DNA of 36,644 nt from Solobacterium sp. (GCA_017515505.1 JAFWFT010000021.1:1-36644); one strand, 5' to 3'. Counted from the first letter of the stretch, positions 17,453 through 25,261 are shown. Translations and numbers: made by a program. The notes: a model not told the origin generated them from the sequence alone.

Positions 17453-17482
17453 AGTGCTCATTCATTTTATCGTAATGCCATC

Positions 17483-17510
17483 AAAAAAACAAGGAAACCC
17501 ATCCTTGTTT
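17483..17510 (-). terminator. Terminator of the Gate-domain membrane gene
   Basis: Hairpin arms AAACAAGGA (17487-17495) and TCCTTGTTT (17502-17510), followed on the minus strand by seven T residues. The upstream arm overlaps the stop codon of the gene. Confidence 0.85.
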
Positions 17511-18693
17511 AGAATAGTGTAAATAGAACATAGATCCAATGGGCTGAAATACCTGCCACAAGACCCCCAATGGTATGCGATAGAATTGCTTTTCCAATTA
17601 AGTTCTTGCAACCTAAACTATCCATCATAGAGGCATGTGTACTCAAATACCCACTCCAACACATACACATTGCTGTAAAGACAGCGATATCCGATACACC
17701 TACTAAGTGGTTTCTCACTAAGGTTGCAGTAATACTTAAACTTGCTCCTGCTGCACCAAGTGCAGTAACTGGCACACCAATTGCTTCTGGCGATTCAAAA
17801 CCAAATAATGGACGTATGATGAAGTCTGCTTTTTCAGCAAGAAAAGGAAGTAAACGAATTCCTTCATAGGCGCTACCTGTGTAGGCTCCGTTTGCGCTTG
17901 GTCCATTAATCAACATCATCACAAAGGTACAGATAATAAGGACACCTGGAATAATACTGATTCCCATACGAACACCACTATGTCCCCCTTCTAAAATAGC
18001 AGCCATTATACGACTTCCATATCCCCCTGTGCGAATTGGACGCATGTTTTCAGGAATGGTATGTTCATACGATTGTTTCGTAACCATCTCTTCTTCAATT
18101 CCAAATTGCTTCTTTGTGAATCCTAACATTAGTCGAGTACTGACAATACTACCGATAAGAGCTCCTAGTAAGCCAATTAAAACCGCTCCAGCTAAAGGTT
18201 GTCCCAACAAATTTGATAAACTATACATATATGTGCAAACAATCAATCCCATCCCAAAGGCAGTTCCTAGATTTGTTAACGCAAAGAACTGATATTTTTT
18301 GAAAAAGCTTTGAAAGTGATGATCTTCCGCAAGGGTTAAAATTGCGGGATTATCCGATAAGAATGTTGTGATGATTCCTAAGGAAGCGGCACCTGGCAAT
18401 CCATAAATTGGTTTCATGAAAGGTTGTAGAACTTTATCTGCTAGAGACACAAAACCAAACTCTGATAACAAACCAGAAATAGCACCCATAATAACACAGA
18501 CTGCAGTAATATATAAGACCGTATCAATCAGTAATTGATAAGCTGTATTCATCATGGTATTTAGTGCATTCGCAAGCCCCATTTGAATAGCGAAAATCGA
18601 AAAGAATCCAATAAAGAAAATTGGAAAAATAAACGTTTCCAAACTTAAACTTTTAATATAATTACTCTTCGATTGTTTCTCTTGTTGGTCCAT
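17509..18693 (-). CDS. Nucleoside-recognition (Gate) domain membrane protein, CD0519/CD1768-like
   Basis: A 394-residue protein with about nine to ten membrane helices. The segments PIYGLPGAASLGIITTFLSDN and, in the second half, GFESPEAIGVPVTALGAAGA are paired, suggesting the two-half 'Gate' architecture found in nucleoside-transporter-related and spore-maturation proteins. The overall form resembles the Clostridioides CD0519/CD1768 family, whose role is unknown. The start at ATG has AGGA close upstream, but a TATAAT lies only 8 bases before the ATG, so transcription may begin at or next to it. It is a single gene between two terminators. Transport of a small organic solute is a guess from the fold. 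Confidence 0.65.
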   Translation of the reverse strand: MDQQEKQSKSNYIKSLSLETFIFPIFFIGFFSIFAIQMGLANALNTMMNTAYQLLIDTVLYITAVCVIMGAISGLLSEFGFVSLADKVLQPFMKPIYGLPGAASLGIITTFLSDNPAILTLAEDHHFQSFFKKYQFFALTNLGTAFGMGLIVCTYMYSLSNLLGQPLAGAVLIGLLGALIGSIVSTRLMLGFTKKQFGIEEEMVTKQSYEHTIPENMRPIRTGGYGSRIMAAILEGGHSGVRMGISIIPGVLIICTFVMMLINGPSANGAYTGSAYEGIRLLPFLAEKADFIIRPLFGFESPEAIGVPVTALGAAGASLSITATLVRNHLVGVSDIAVFTAMCMCWSGYLSTHASMMDSLGCKNLIGKAILSHTIGGLVAGISAHWIYVLFTLF

Positions 18694-18701
18694 GCATTCC
18701 T

Positions 18702-18707
18702 ATTATA
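18702..18707 (-). promoter_or_regulatory. -10 box immediately before the Gate-domain gene
   Basis: TATAAT lies 8 bases before the ATG at 18693. With a start of transcription 7-9 bases downstream of the box, the mRNA would be leaderless or nearly so. No good -35 box is visible. Confidence 0.4.
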
Positions 18708-18721
18708 TAACATGAAATGCG

Positions 18722-18750
18722 AAAAGAAAGGAGCACTTACTATGTGCTCC
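18722..18750 (-). terminator. Terminator of the ankyrin/EF-G-like operon
   Basis: Hairpin GGAGCAC (18730-18736) and GTGCTCC (18744-18750) with a seven-base loop, followed on the minus strand by a T-rich run TTTCTTTTC, six bases after the EF-G-like stop. Confidence 0.8.
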
Positions 18751-18756
18751 CTCCTC

Positions 18757-20829
18757 TTATGCTTCTTTCTTTTCTTTTGCTTGGGCAATGACACGGTCAG
18801 CAACTTCTTGAGGTGCTGGTTGATAACGATCGAATTGAATTGTAAACTTACCACGACCTTGTGTCATTGAACGAAGCTCTGTTGCGTATGTTAGCATTTC
18901 TGCCATTGGAGCTTCTGCATGGATAACTTGGTCTCCTTCTTCATTGAGTGACATATCCATAATGAGACCTCTACGCTTTGTGATATCTCCCATTAGAGCA
19001 CCGGTATATTCTTCTGGTGCGATAATGGTTAATGAAGAGATAGGTTCTAATAATGCAGGTTTTGCGTTAGGCATTGCTGAATTAAAGGATAAGCGCGCTG
19101 CTTCTTTGAAGGCAGCTTCCTTTGAATCAACTGGGTGATATTTACCATCATAAACCGTTGCTTTAACACCAACGACTTTATATCCAGCTAAAGGCCCACG
19201 TTCCATACAATCTCTTAGACCTTGTTCGACTGGTGGAACATATTGTCTTGGAAGGTTTTCACCTTTTAACTCTTCCGCAAATTCCATGTCTTCACTTTCA
19301 CATGGTTCAAAGCGAATCCATACTTCACCAAATAATCCAGCACCACCATTTTGTTTCTTATAACGGCCTTGTGCTTCTGCTTTACCACGAATTGTTTCAC
19401 GATATTGTACAGTTGGAGGTGCTGTATCAATTTCAACTTTATATTTGGATTTAAGTTTTGAAACAATGAGATCAATATGTTGATCACCCAGTCCATAAAG
19501 AACTTGTTCATGGGTTTCCGCAACTTTATCTAAACGAATCGTATGGTCTTCTGCACACATATTACGAATACCAACAGACATCTTATCTTCATCGGCTTTT
19601 GTCTTTGGCCAGATTGCGTATCCTAAGTTTGGTTCTGGGAATTCAATTGGATCATATTTCACTATTTTAGAATTACTGCATAAAGTATCACAGGTTTGTG
19701 TATTTTGTAGTTTCACAACTGCGCCAATATCCCCTGTAAAGAGCTTTCCAACACCAATTTGGAATTTTCCATTAATAACGTATACTTGGCCAACTTTTTC
19801 CGTTGTTTCTTTATTCGCATTATAGACTTGTGAATCTGAATTTAAGACACCACTCATGACTTTTAAGTAAGAGATTTGACCTACGAATGGGTCGATGATG
19901 GTCTTGAATACAAATGCGGATAGGGCTTCATTTTCATTGGTTTCTAAGTCAATAAGTTCACCCTTATCATTCTTTACTTGAACACGTCCCTTTTCTGCAT
20001 AACTTGGGAAATATTCAGTAATTAAATCCATAAGACGCTCAATCCCCGTTTGTTTATCTGCACTACCACAGTAAACAGGAATAATATCACCACTACGGAC
20101 ACCAATCCGTAATCCTTTTGCGAGTTCATGTTGATCAAAGGTTTCTCCACCAATGAATTTCTCCATGAGTTCATCATCTGTCATCGCAATCGCTTCTGTG
20201 ATTTCACTGTAGTAACCTTCCACTTGTTCTTTTAATTCATCTGGAACTTCTTTTGGTTCATTAGAGTTATCATAGTACCATGCTTTATTACGTAGAATAT
20301 TAACAGAACCAACAACATTTCCATCTTTGATAATTGGAAGTTCAAAAGGAATAACCGATTTCCCAAACTTTGTATGAAGAGCTTGGTAAGCTTCTTCAAA
20401 GGATGCATTTGGATCATCCATTTTATTAATGAAGAAAATGGTAGGTAATTTACGTTTATTCACGGCTTCTTTCCAAGCACGTTCCGTTCCTGCTTCAATT
20501 CCTTCTTTCGCATCGACAACGATTAAGGCATTATCTCCAACTGTTAAACTCGTCACTTCTTCCCCTTCATAATCCATATAACCTGGAGTATCGATAAAGT
20601 TAATCTTCTTATCTTTCCATTCAACAGGTGCTAAGTGACAATAACAGGATAATCCTCTTTTTCCCTCTTCTGCATCAAAGTTTAAAGCGGTTGTGCCATC
20701 ACTTGCTTTTCCATAACGGTCAATTGCTTTTGTAAAATATTGACATGCTTCGATAACAGAACTCTTACCAGCTCCGGAATGTCCTAATACAACGACATTT
20801 CTAACTTCACTTGCTAAATAATCTTTCAT
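18757..20829 (-). CDS. Elongation factor G paralogue (EF-G-like GTPase)
   Basis: A 690-residue translational GTPase with all EF-G domains: G domain (1 to about 270), domain II, and domains III-V ending with a TYATELRSMTQGRG stretch. G motifs are GHSGAGKS (16-23), EEGKRGLS, DTPGYMD (80-86) and NKMD (135-138). Housekeeping EF-G has AHIDAGKTT at the first motif and E..RGITI at the second. The altered forms here match the secondary EF-G branch (FusA2 / EF-G-II type), whose members act in translocation, recycling or unknown steps. It follows the ankyrin gene by 12 bases and has its own terminator, so the two probably work together. A housekeeping fusA is presumably elsewhere. Confidence 0.9.
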   Translation of the reverse strand: MKDYLASEVRNVVVLGHSGAGKSSVIEACQYFTKAIDRYGKASDGTTALNFDAEEGKRGLSCYCHLAPVEWKDKKINFIDTPGYMDYEGEEVTSLTVGDNALIVVDAKEGIEAGTERAWKEAVNKRKLPTIFFINKMDDPNASFEEAYQALHTKFGKSVIPFELPIIKDGNVVGSVNILRNKAWYYDNSNEPKEVPDELKEQVEGYYSEITEAIAMTDDELMEKFIGGETFDQHELAKGLRIGVRSGDIIPVYCGSADKQTGIERLMDLITEYFPSYAEKGRVQVKNDKGELIDLETNENEALSAFVFKTIIDPFVGQISYLKVMSGVLNSDSQVYNANKETTEKVGQVYVINGKFQIGVGKLFTGDIGAVVKLQNTQTCDTLCSNSKIVKYDPIEFPEPNLGYAIWPKTKADEDKMSVGIRNMCAEDHTIRLDKVAETHEQVLYGLGDQHIDLIVSKLKSKYKVEIDTAPPTVQYRETIRGKAEAQGRYKKQNGGAGLFGEVWIRFEPCESEDMEFAEELKGENLPRQYVPPVEQGLRDCMERGPLAGYKVVGVKATVYDGKYHPVDSKEAAFKEAARLSFNSAMPNAKPALLEPISSLTIIAPEEYTGALMGDITKRRGLIMDMSLNEEGDQVIHAEAPMAEMLTYATELRSMTQGRGKFTIQFDRYQPAPQEVADRVIAQAKEKKEA

Positions 20830-20841
20830 TTAGTATTCCCC

Positions 20842-21510
20842 CTATTTCAAGATGTCCTTGAGATCTTCTAAACATTCTTTACGAACATAGTGAATTGCCA
20901 TATTCCCATCAAAGTCTTTGGCACTCTTATCTGCGCCATGTTCTAGTAGGAAGTTCACTAATTCTGGATATCCAATGTAAGCAGCTCTCATGAGTGCTGT
21001 ACATCCACGGCTATCTACCTTATTTATATCTGCGCCATGGTCAACTAAGCATTTAATGACATCTGCTTTATATGCATTGACCGCTTCCATGAGTGCAGTA
21101 CGTCCTTGTTCATCTTGTGCATCTACTTCTGCACCCTTGCTAACAAGGTACTCAACAACGTCTGTTTCTCCTAGAAGTGCAGCACGCATTAATGCAGTAC
21201 GTCCTTTATTATCGTGGGAGTTCACATCTGCACTTGCGTGTTCAAGCATCTTACAAATTGCAAGATGACCCTTTTTGGCAGCTCCCATTAGTGCCGTCTT
21301 ATTGTATTTGTCACGAGCTCTTGTGTCTGCACCATTATCTAATAAATAACGAACAATCTCCTCATGACCACGTTTTGCGCTACGCATCAAAGCCGTTCTG
21401 CCATCGCCATTTGCGATGTTAATGTTCGCGCCTTTTGCAACCATTGAGCAAACTTTTTCAAAGTCTCCTCTTGCTGCTGCATCAAAGAATTCTTGATTTA
21501 CTTGATCCAT
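20842..21510 (-). CDS. Ankyrin-repeat protein
   Basis: A 222-residue soluble protein made almost entirely of about six to seven ankyrin repeats of 33 residues, with repeat boundaries near 4, 36, 69, 102, 135, 168 and a partial one at 201. The repeats share GRTALMRAA...G..DVV.YLV..GA.VDAQD. There is no signal peptide, membrane helix or catalytic domain, so it should act as a cytoplasmic protein-binding scaffold. It starts at ATG with GGAGGAG 6 bases upstream and lies 12 bases before the EF-G-like gene. The partner is unknown; the EF-G-like GTPase or the ribosome are reasonable guesses from the operon. Confidence 0.9.
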   Translation of the reverse strand: MDQVNQEFFDAAARGDFEKVCSMVAKGANINIANGDGRTALMRSAKRGHEEIVRYLLDNGADTRARDKYNKTALMGAAKKGHLAICKMLEHASADVNSHDNKGRTALMRAALLGETDVVEYLVSKGAEVDAQDEQGRTALMEAVNAYKADVIKCLVDHGADINKVDSRGCTALMRAAYIGYPELVNFLLEHGADKSAKDFDGNMAIHYVRKECLEDLKDILK

Positions 21511-21554
21511 AAACTCTCCTCCATTTCTTATTAAAATTTATGGTTTCTAACTTG

Positions 21555-21591
21555 AAATAAAATAAAGGACTACATAAAAGTTATGTAATCC
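21555..21591 (-). terminator. Terminator after the 34-codon small gene; possible attenuator
   Basis: An eleven-base-pair hairpin, GGATTACATAA (81-91 of the 21500s) with TTATGTAGTCC (21567-21577) and a three-base loop, is followed on the minus strand by TTTATTTTATTT. It begins 3 bases after the small ORF and stands between it and the ankyrin gene start at 21510. Confidence 0.8.
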
Positions 21592-21593
21592 AA

Positions 21594-21698
21594 TTAAAAA
21601 CAAGCCAATTGTAACGTATCAACCCCGCCTAAAAGAAGTTCTCCTCTTAAGGCGAATAACTCCTGTACAATGAAAACAGGTGTATTGACTTGAATCAT
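21594..21698 (-). CDS. Small ORF of 34 residues, candidate leader peptide or small protein
   Basis: ATG at 21696-21698 is preceded at a spacing of 9 by GGAG. The product begins MIQVNTPVFIVQEL, contains ALRGELLLGGVD and ends LQLACF before TAA. It is hydrophobic but has no long uninterrupted helix. It has its own promoter (21731-21763) and is followed at once by an intrinsic terminator. Inside the coding RNA, CCTGT/ACAGG and CGCCT/AGGCG can form two hairpins, so the region could equally be a structured regulatory RNA. I do not recognise the peptide. Its place before the ankyrin/EF-G-like operon suggests a leader peptide with attenuation, but an independent small protein is possible. Confidence 0.5.
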   Translation of the reverse strand: MIQVNTPVFIVQELFALRGELLLGGVDTLQLACF

Positions 21699-21730
21699 GA
21701 TCTTCAACTCCAATCTAAACTTGTTTCTTG

Positions 21731-21763
21731 ATTATATTGTATCGTATTCTTATAAATCTTCAA
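21731..21763 (-). promoter_or_regulatory. Promoter of the small ORF / ankyrin-EF-G-like region
   Basis: TTGAAG (21758-21763) and TACAAT (21736-21741) are 16 bases apart; an overlapping TATAAT lies at 21731-21736. The RNA would start about 25-30 bases before the small ORF. No convincing second promoter is seen between the terminator and the ankyrin gene. Confidence 0.5.
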
Positions 21764-21820
21764 TATGGAAACCACATATTTATTCTATTTTTCATATAAT
21801 TTTCATCTGTTTTTTGAAAA

Positions 21821-22504
21821 TTATTTCAAGACTGCATCATACTTCTTATACTGAGGCATATATTTCACCACATACCTATAAAAACGTGAAGAATGATTAC
21901 GTACTAAGAAGTGTATATATTCATGTAGTAAAACATAATCAAGTCCTTCTACTGGATAATGAACTAAACGACTACTCATCTTAATCAGATGTCTATCTGG
22001 ATAACATACTCCCCATCTTGAAGTCATGTATTGAACTTTAATGGTTGGAATTTGAAGATCATGAGCCAAACAAATCTTCCAATCCCATTCTTCTCTTCTC
22101 TCGTTGATTTGATTCTCAACTTCTTGAATCGCATACTTTCGAAATGCTTTTTGAATTCTTTTATCTTCTATTTCTTTTAAATAGAACGTAATAATATCCC
22201 CATCTACGAATACAGAATCTCTAGAAGCTTCTTCATATCGGACATATTTCTTTTCTCCCCAAAGATAAATGACAGGTCCATTCACACCTTCTTTATCAAG
22301 TTCTTTTTTACGCTGTTGCGATTGATAGGTTTTTAAGATCCATCTTTCTTTTTCATGTATAAAAGAACGAATAAAAACTTCACTTGTTCCATATGGACAA
22401 GAAATAATAATCGTATTGTCTTTTAAACGCATATATACATTTCTTAGTCTTGGTTTTTTAATGACTTCAACCGGAAATGTCGTATTACCGATAATTACTT
22501 CCAT
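21821..22504 (-). CDS. YgjP/WSS1-like (DUF45) zinc metallopeptidase
   Basis: A 227-residue protein. The N-terminal half is beta-rich, with KPRLRNVYMRL and the segment ISCPYGTS. The C-terminal half carries the metal site HEYIH (194-198) with a third ligand His204 in RNHSSRFY, preceded by MTSRWGVCYPDRHLIKMSSRL. This is the typical arrangement of the YgjP / M48-like DUF45 family, close to SprT and WSS1 proteases. The N-terminal arginine-rich beta region (PRLRNVYMRLK) is also standard. It starts at ATG without a strong Shine-Dalgarno sequence and is transcribed alone. The bacterial substrate is unknown. Confidence 0.88.
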   Translation of the reverse strand: MEVIIGNTTFPVEVIKKPRLRNVYMRLKDNTIIISCPYGTSEVFIRSFIHEKERWILKTYQSQQRKKELDKEGVNGPVIYLWGEKKYVRYEEASRDSVFVDGDIITFYLKEIEDKRIQKAFRKYAIQEVENQINERREEWDWKICLAHDLQIPTIKVQYMTSRWGVCYPDRHLIKMSSRLVHYPVEGLDYVLLHEYIHFLVRNHSSRFYRYVVKYMPQYKKYDAVLK

Positions 22505-22519
22505 CTTTCTTATTATACC

Positions 22520-22548
22520 TTGCTTTAAGTGATTCTTTACGTTAAAAT
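22520..22548 (+). promoter_or_regulatory. Promoter of tRNA-His
   Basis: TTGCTT (22520-22525) and TAAAAT (22543-22548) are 17 bases apart and 11 bases before the tRNA 5' end. Confidence 0.45.
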
Positions 22549-22559
22549 AGAGTGGCTAT

Positions 22560-22637
22560 GGCGGTCGTGGTGAAGTTGGTTAACACTCTGGATTGTGGCT
22601 CCAGCATTCGTGGGTTCGAGTCCCATCGATCGCCCCA
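22560..22637 (+). tRNA. tRNA-His (GTG anticodon)
   Basis: Acceptor arms GCGGTCG and CGATCGC pair, with the extra G at position -1 (22560) opposite C73, the identity feature of histidine tRNA. The anticodon loop is TTGTGGC (anticodon GTG), the T-loop is GGTTCGAGTCC and CCA is encoded. Confidence 0.95.
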
Positions 22638-22640
22638 TAG

Positions 22641-22676
22641 AAAAAACAATGGTTCTTCTTAAAGAACCATTTTTTT
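22641..22676. terminator. Bidirectional terminator between tRNA-His and the SAF-domain gene
   Basis: A ten-base-pair hairpin, AATGGTTCTT (22648-22657) with AAGAACCATT (22662-22671), has a T run on the plus side (22670-22676) and an A run before it that serves as T run for the minus strand. Confidence 0.88.
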
Positions 22677-23448
22677 ATTCATCATAATCAATATCAATTT
22701 CTTCTTTGAAGACTATTTGTTCAATCTCTTCTTCCTGCTCAAGATAATGAATGGCATTAGAGTCAACAACACGTTTTGCCTCTATATTAGAGTCATATGT
22801 TTTACTAGAAGCCACCAGTTTAATATCTCCTCTTTTTTCTGCCATATTTAATAGTTCTACATCCTCAACTTGGATTGCTAAAACGGCTAGATATGGTGTC
22901 TTTGTGCTATCAGGATCATCTAAGTTAAGCCCTTGATAGTCTTTGATTGCGATGAGGCGTACATTCTCAAGAAGTGCTCCTGAAATTACACTTGCATCCT
23001 TTTCAACAAAAGATGCATAGATATCCACACGCTGTCCTGGAACTAAAGGTCCTCCTAATTTAGCTAAATCCACTTCTAAGGAATAGGCAGCTTGCCCTTC
23101 TTTCAGCTCTGTTGTCGGACTATCTGGCAGTTCTTCTTTATTAAATACCATTGTTTTATAGAATAAAGAACCTGCAGGTATCTTTCCTTGAATATCCGTA
23201 TACTTTCCAAGCAAGTCTTCTTTACTGGTAAAGCAATCCGATAAAACATAATGTTTGGGAACCTCTACTTCTAATAAGTCCGTATCCATAATCATTGAAC
23301 GTGGTGGAATATCCCTGCTTGCGATATACGTTTTCATGAGATGCATTTCTTTTTTTACACAAACCTTAAACGCAAACGTGCATAATGCGAGTAATAGCGA
23401 AGCCAATAAGACCACACTAATACTCTTAATAAGAATTGTTTTATTCAT
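22675..23448 (-). CDS. SAF-domain (CpaB/RcpC-like) membrane protein
   Basis: 257 residues from ATG 23446-23448, which has AAGGAGGAG upstream; an earlier in-frame Met lacks a site. One membrane helix (about 5-27) is followed by an extracytoplasmic SAF domain: YIASRDIPPRSMIMDTDL, then GKIPAGSLFYKTMV. Next is a region matching the CpaB/RcpC family of Flp-pilus assembly proteins (GQAAYSLEVDLAKLGGPLVPGQRVDIYA and DVELLNMAEKRGDIKLV), and the tail is very acidic (EEEIEQIVFKEEIDIDYDE). CpaB normally belongs to a tad/flp cluster, but none is in this window, so its partners must be elsewhere or it has another role. Confidence 0.82.
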   Translation of the reverse strand: MNKTILIKSISVVLLASLLLALCTFAFKVCVKKEMHLMKTYIASRDIPPRSMIMDTDLLEVEVPKHYVLSDCFTSKEDLLGKYTDIQGKIPAGSLFYKTMVFNKEELPDSPTTELKEGQAAYSLEVDLAKLGGPLVPGQRVDIYASFVEKDASVISGALLENVRLIAIKDYQGLNLDDPDSTKTPYLAVLAIQVEDVELLNMAEKRGDIKLVASSKTYDSNIEAKRVVDSNAIHYLEQEEEIEQIVFKEEIDIDYDE

Positions 23449-23497
23449 CTTCTCCTCCTTCAAACAATATATTCGCAAAAAGAGGAAGATTCCTTAC

Positions 23498-23525
23498 ATA
23501 AAAAAGCCCTACATTTTGTAGGGCT
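23498..23525 (-). terminator. Terminator of the rnf operon
   Basis: Hairpin AGCCCTACA (23505-23513) and TGTAGGGCT (23517-23525) with a three-base loop, followed on the minus strand by TTTTTTATG. It lies 12 bases after the rnfB stop and confirms that the short rnfB is the end of the operon. Confidence 0.9.
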
Positions 23526-23537
23526 ATATATACTACT

Positions 23538-23816
23538 CTAATTAGCAGGATGATCCGCTAAATATTGTTTGATTTGTTCTCTAGCTTCTGGCTTACTAGG
23601 TTTACATTTCTCAACATCTGCACTACCTTCTGCTAAAGCATCAGCCATACCAGAACATCCAGGATAGCCACATCCTCCACAGTTATATCCAGGTAGCATC
23701 GCTAGTAAGTCTTCGGCACGATGATCTGGTTCAACATAGAATGCTTTCGAAGCAAATCCTAAAATTAAACCACATACAGCACCTAAAGCTAACATCATTA
23801 ATAATGCCTTTACCAT
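23538..23816 (-). CDS. rnfB: Short RnfB: membrane anchor plus one Fe-S segment
   Basis: A 92-residue protein. A membrane helix (about 3-22) is followed by the RnfB N-terminal iron-sulfur region, AMLPGYNCGGCGYPGCSGMADALAEG, with Cys46, Cys49, Cys54 and Cys71. Usual RnfB proteins go on for 100-200 more residues with two or more ferredoxin-type 4Fe-4S clusters, which carry electrons in from ferredoxin. None of that is present: the gene ends in TAG and a terminator follows. It is the last gene of the rnf operon, 2 bases behind the small Cys protein. Either another ferredoxin supplies the missing clusters or this Rnf takes electrons differently. Confidence 0.88.
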   Translation of the reverse strand: MVKALLMMLALGAVCGLILGFASKAFYVEPDHRAEDLLAMLPGYNCGGCGYPGCSGMADALAEGSADVEKCKPSKPEAREQIKQYLADHPAN

Positions 23817-23818
23817 AA

Positions 23819-23995
23819 TTACTCTTCTCCTTTATTCTTATTACGAACCATACAGGATTGAATCCCACACGCATCACAATTCACTTTTAGGTTTTCACAC
23901 CCTTCAGGAACTGGTGTTTTTTTATTGAGGGTTGAACCTATCACATAGAGGATAATCAAACCTAATACGATCCCAATCGCATAAAGTATTTTCAT
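23819..23995 (-). CDS. Tiny membrane protein with CxxCx4C motif, in rnf operon
   Basis: 58 residues from ATG 23993-23995, starting 1 base after the rnfA stop; the upstream in-frame start lies inside rnfA. One membrane helix (about 3-20) is followed by EGCENLKVNCDACGIQSC, with Cys33, Cys40, Cys43 and Cys48, and a lysine-rich tail. The CxxCx4C spacing equals the first three cysteines of the neighbouring RnfB (CGGCGYPGC). It is also like small Cys-rich membrane proteins annotated beside FeoB. Position between rnfA and rnfB suggests a subunit or electron-relay partner of the complex. Function unproven. Confidence 0.7.
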   Translation of the reverse strand: MKILYAIGIVLGLIILYVIGSTLNKKTPVPEGCENLKVNCDACGIQSCMVRNKNKGEE

Positions 23996-23996
23996 C

Positions 23997-24578
23997 TTAT
24001 ACGAGACCTGCAAATGCACCAAAGGCAATTGCCATAATAGCCGCTACCACTAACGCAATTGGATTCCCTTTGAATGCTTCTGGTACATCTGCACTATCGA
24101 GACGTTCACGAATTGTCGCAAAGATTACAAGCATCAGCATAAATCCAGCTGGAACACCGATTGAATTAACAATCGTTTCAACAAGTGTGTATTTTTGTGT
24201 AATGTTATCTAATGCAACATATAATACAGCACAGTTGGTTGTGATTAATGGCAGATAAATACCTAATGATTTATAGAGAGATGGCGAAGTCTTCTTCACA
24301 AACATTTCTACAAATTGAACAAAGGAAGCAATTAGTAGGATGAAACAGATGAGTTTCATATATTCAAGTCCTAGTGGTACTAATGCATAGTAGTAAAGAA
24401 ACCAAGAGAATACACTCGCACCAAAGATAACGAAGATAACCGCTAGTCCCATTCCTACCGCGGAACTTAGTTTGGTCGATACACCCATGAATGGGCAGAT
24501 TCCTAAGAACTTCGATAAGATGATATTGTTAATTAGCATTCCGCTAATAAAGATTGTAAATAGGCTACTTAAACTCAT
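23997..24578 (-). CDS. rnfA: Rnf complex membrane subunit RnfA
   Basis: A 193-residue integral membrane protein with six helices, typical length. The conserved segments NNIILSKFLGICPFMGVS near the start and TTNCAVLYVAL in the middle match RnfA/NqrE, the subunit that with RnfE forms the membrane core binding an iron-sulfur cluster through the paired Cys residues (GICPF and TNCAV). It starts at ATG overlapping the rnfE TGA stop (ATGA), with AGGAGG upstream, so translation is coupled. Confidence 0.96.
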   Translation of the reverse strand: MSLSSLFTIFISGMLINNIILSKFLGICPFMGVSTKLSSAVGMGLAVIFVIFGASVFSWFLYYYALVPLGLEYMKLICFILLIASFVQFVEMFVKKTSPSLYKSLGIYLPLITTNCAVLYVALDNITQKYTLVETIVNSIGVPAGFMLMLVIFATIRERLDSADVPEAFKGNPIALVVAAIMAIAFGAFAGLV

Positions 24579-25249
24579 GCTTGTGCCTCCTTAGCTTTTT
24601 GTTTTGCTACTTCTTTCTTATCGTTTGCGTTTTTATAAGCAGTTACTGCTGCTGCTAAAATAGCGAATGTTAAGAATGCCCCTGTTTGTTGGGTAAAGAT
24701 TCCAATCTCATATCCTTCTGGAATTAAACGTAATGAGAAGATTTCTGCATTCGTCATAGGATTGGACATTGATAGAACACCTGTCCCCAATAATTGGCGA
24801 ATGAAACTCATCGCAATTAAACTGAAGGTATAAGATAAACCCATCATTAATCCATCTTTTGCGGAATCCAAAACATTGTTTTTACTAGCATATGCCTCTG
24901 CTCTACCAAGGATAATACAGTTCACAACAATCAAGTCGATAAAGGCACCTAAGGCAGAGAATAATTGCGGTGTAAATGCTTGCATTAACATTCCGACAAT
25001 TGTAACTAATGAAGCGATAATGACGATATATACAGGAATATGAATTTCGTCTGGTGTAATTGGAGCTAATAGCGATACAACTATATTCGATAATACAAGT
25101 ACCACGATAACAGCGATTCCCATACCAATCGCATTGTTTAGAGTTGTTGTAATGGCTAAACTCGAACAGATACCAAGATATAATCCGAAGACTGGGTTGT
25201 TATATAACATCTCTGACACGAAACTTCTTTTTTGTTTTTTCTCACTCAT
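24575..25249 (-). CDS. rnfE: Rnf complex membrane subunit RnfE
   Basis: A 224-residue protein with six helices, paralogous to RnfA and standard in length. NPVFGLYLGICSSLAIT and LIVVNCIILGRAEAYASKN carry the paired cysteines (GICSS and VNCII) of the RnfA/RnfE core cluster. The C-terminal tail is charged (KKEVAKQKAKEAQA) and cytoplasmic. It starts with GGAGG upstream and ends in TGA within the rnfA start (ATGA), one of the few TGA stops in the window. Confidence 0.96.
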   Translation of the reverse strand: MSEKKQKRSFVSEMLYNNPVFGLYLGICSSLAITTTLNNAIGMGIAVIVVLVLSNIVVSLLAPITPDEIHIPVYIVIIASLVTIVGMLMQAFTPQLFSALGAFIDLIVVNCIILGRAEAYASKNNVLDSAKDGLMMGLSYTFSLIAMSFIRQLLGTGVLSMSNPMTNAEIFSLRLIPEGYEIGIFTQQTGAFLTFAILAAAVTAYKNANDKKEVAKQKAKEAQA

Positions 25250-25261
25250 GTCTTATGCCTC

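Noticed and set aside
20842-21510. Tandem DNA repeat or low-complexity region
   Set aside because: The periodicity of about 99 bases comes from ankyrin repeats at protein level.
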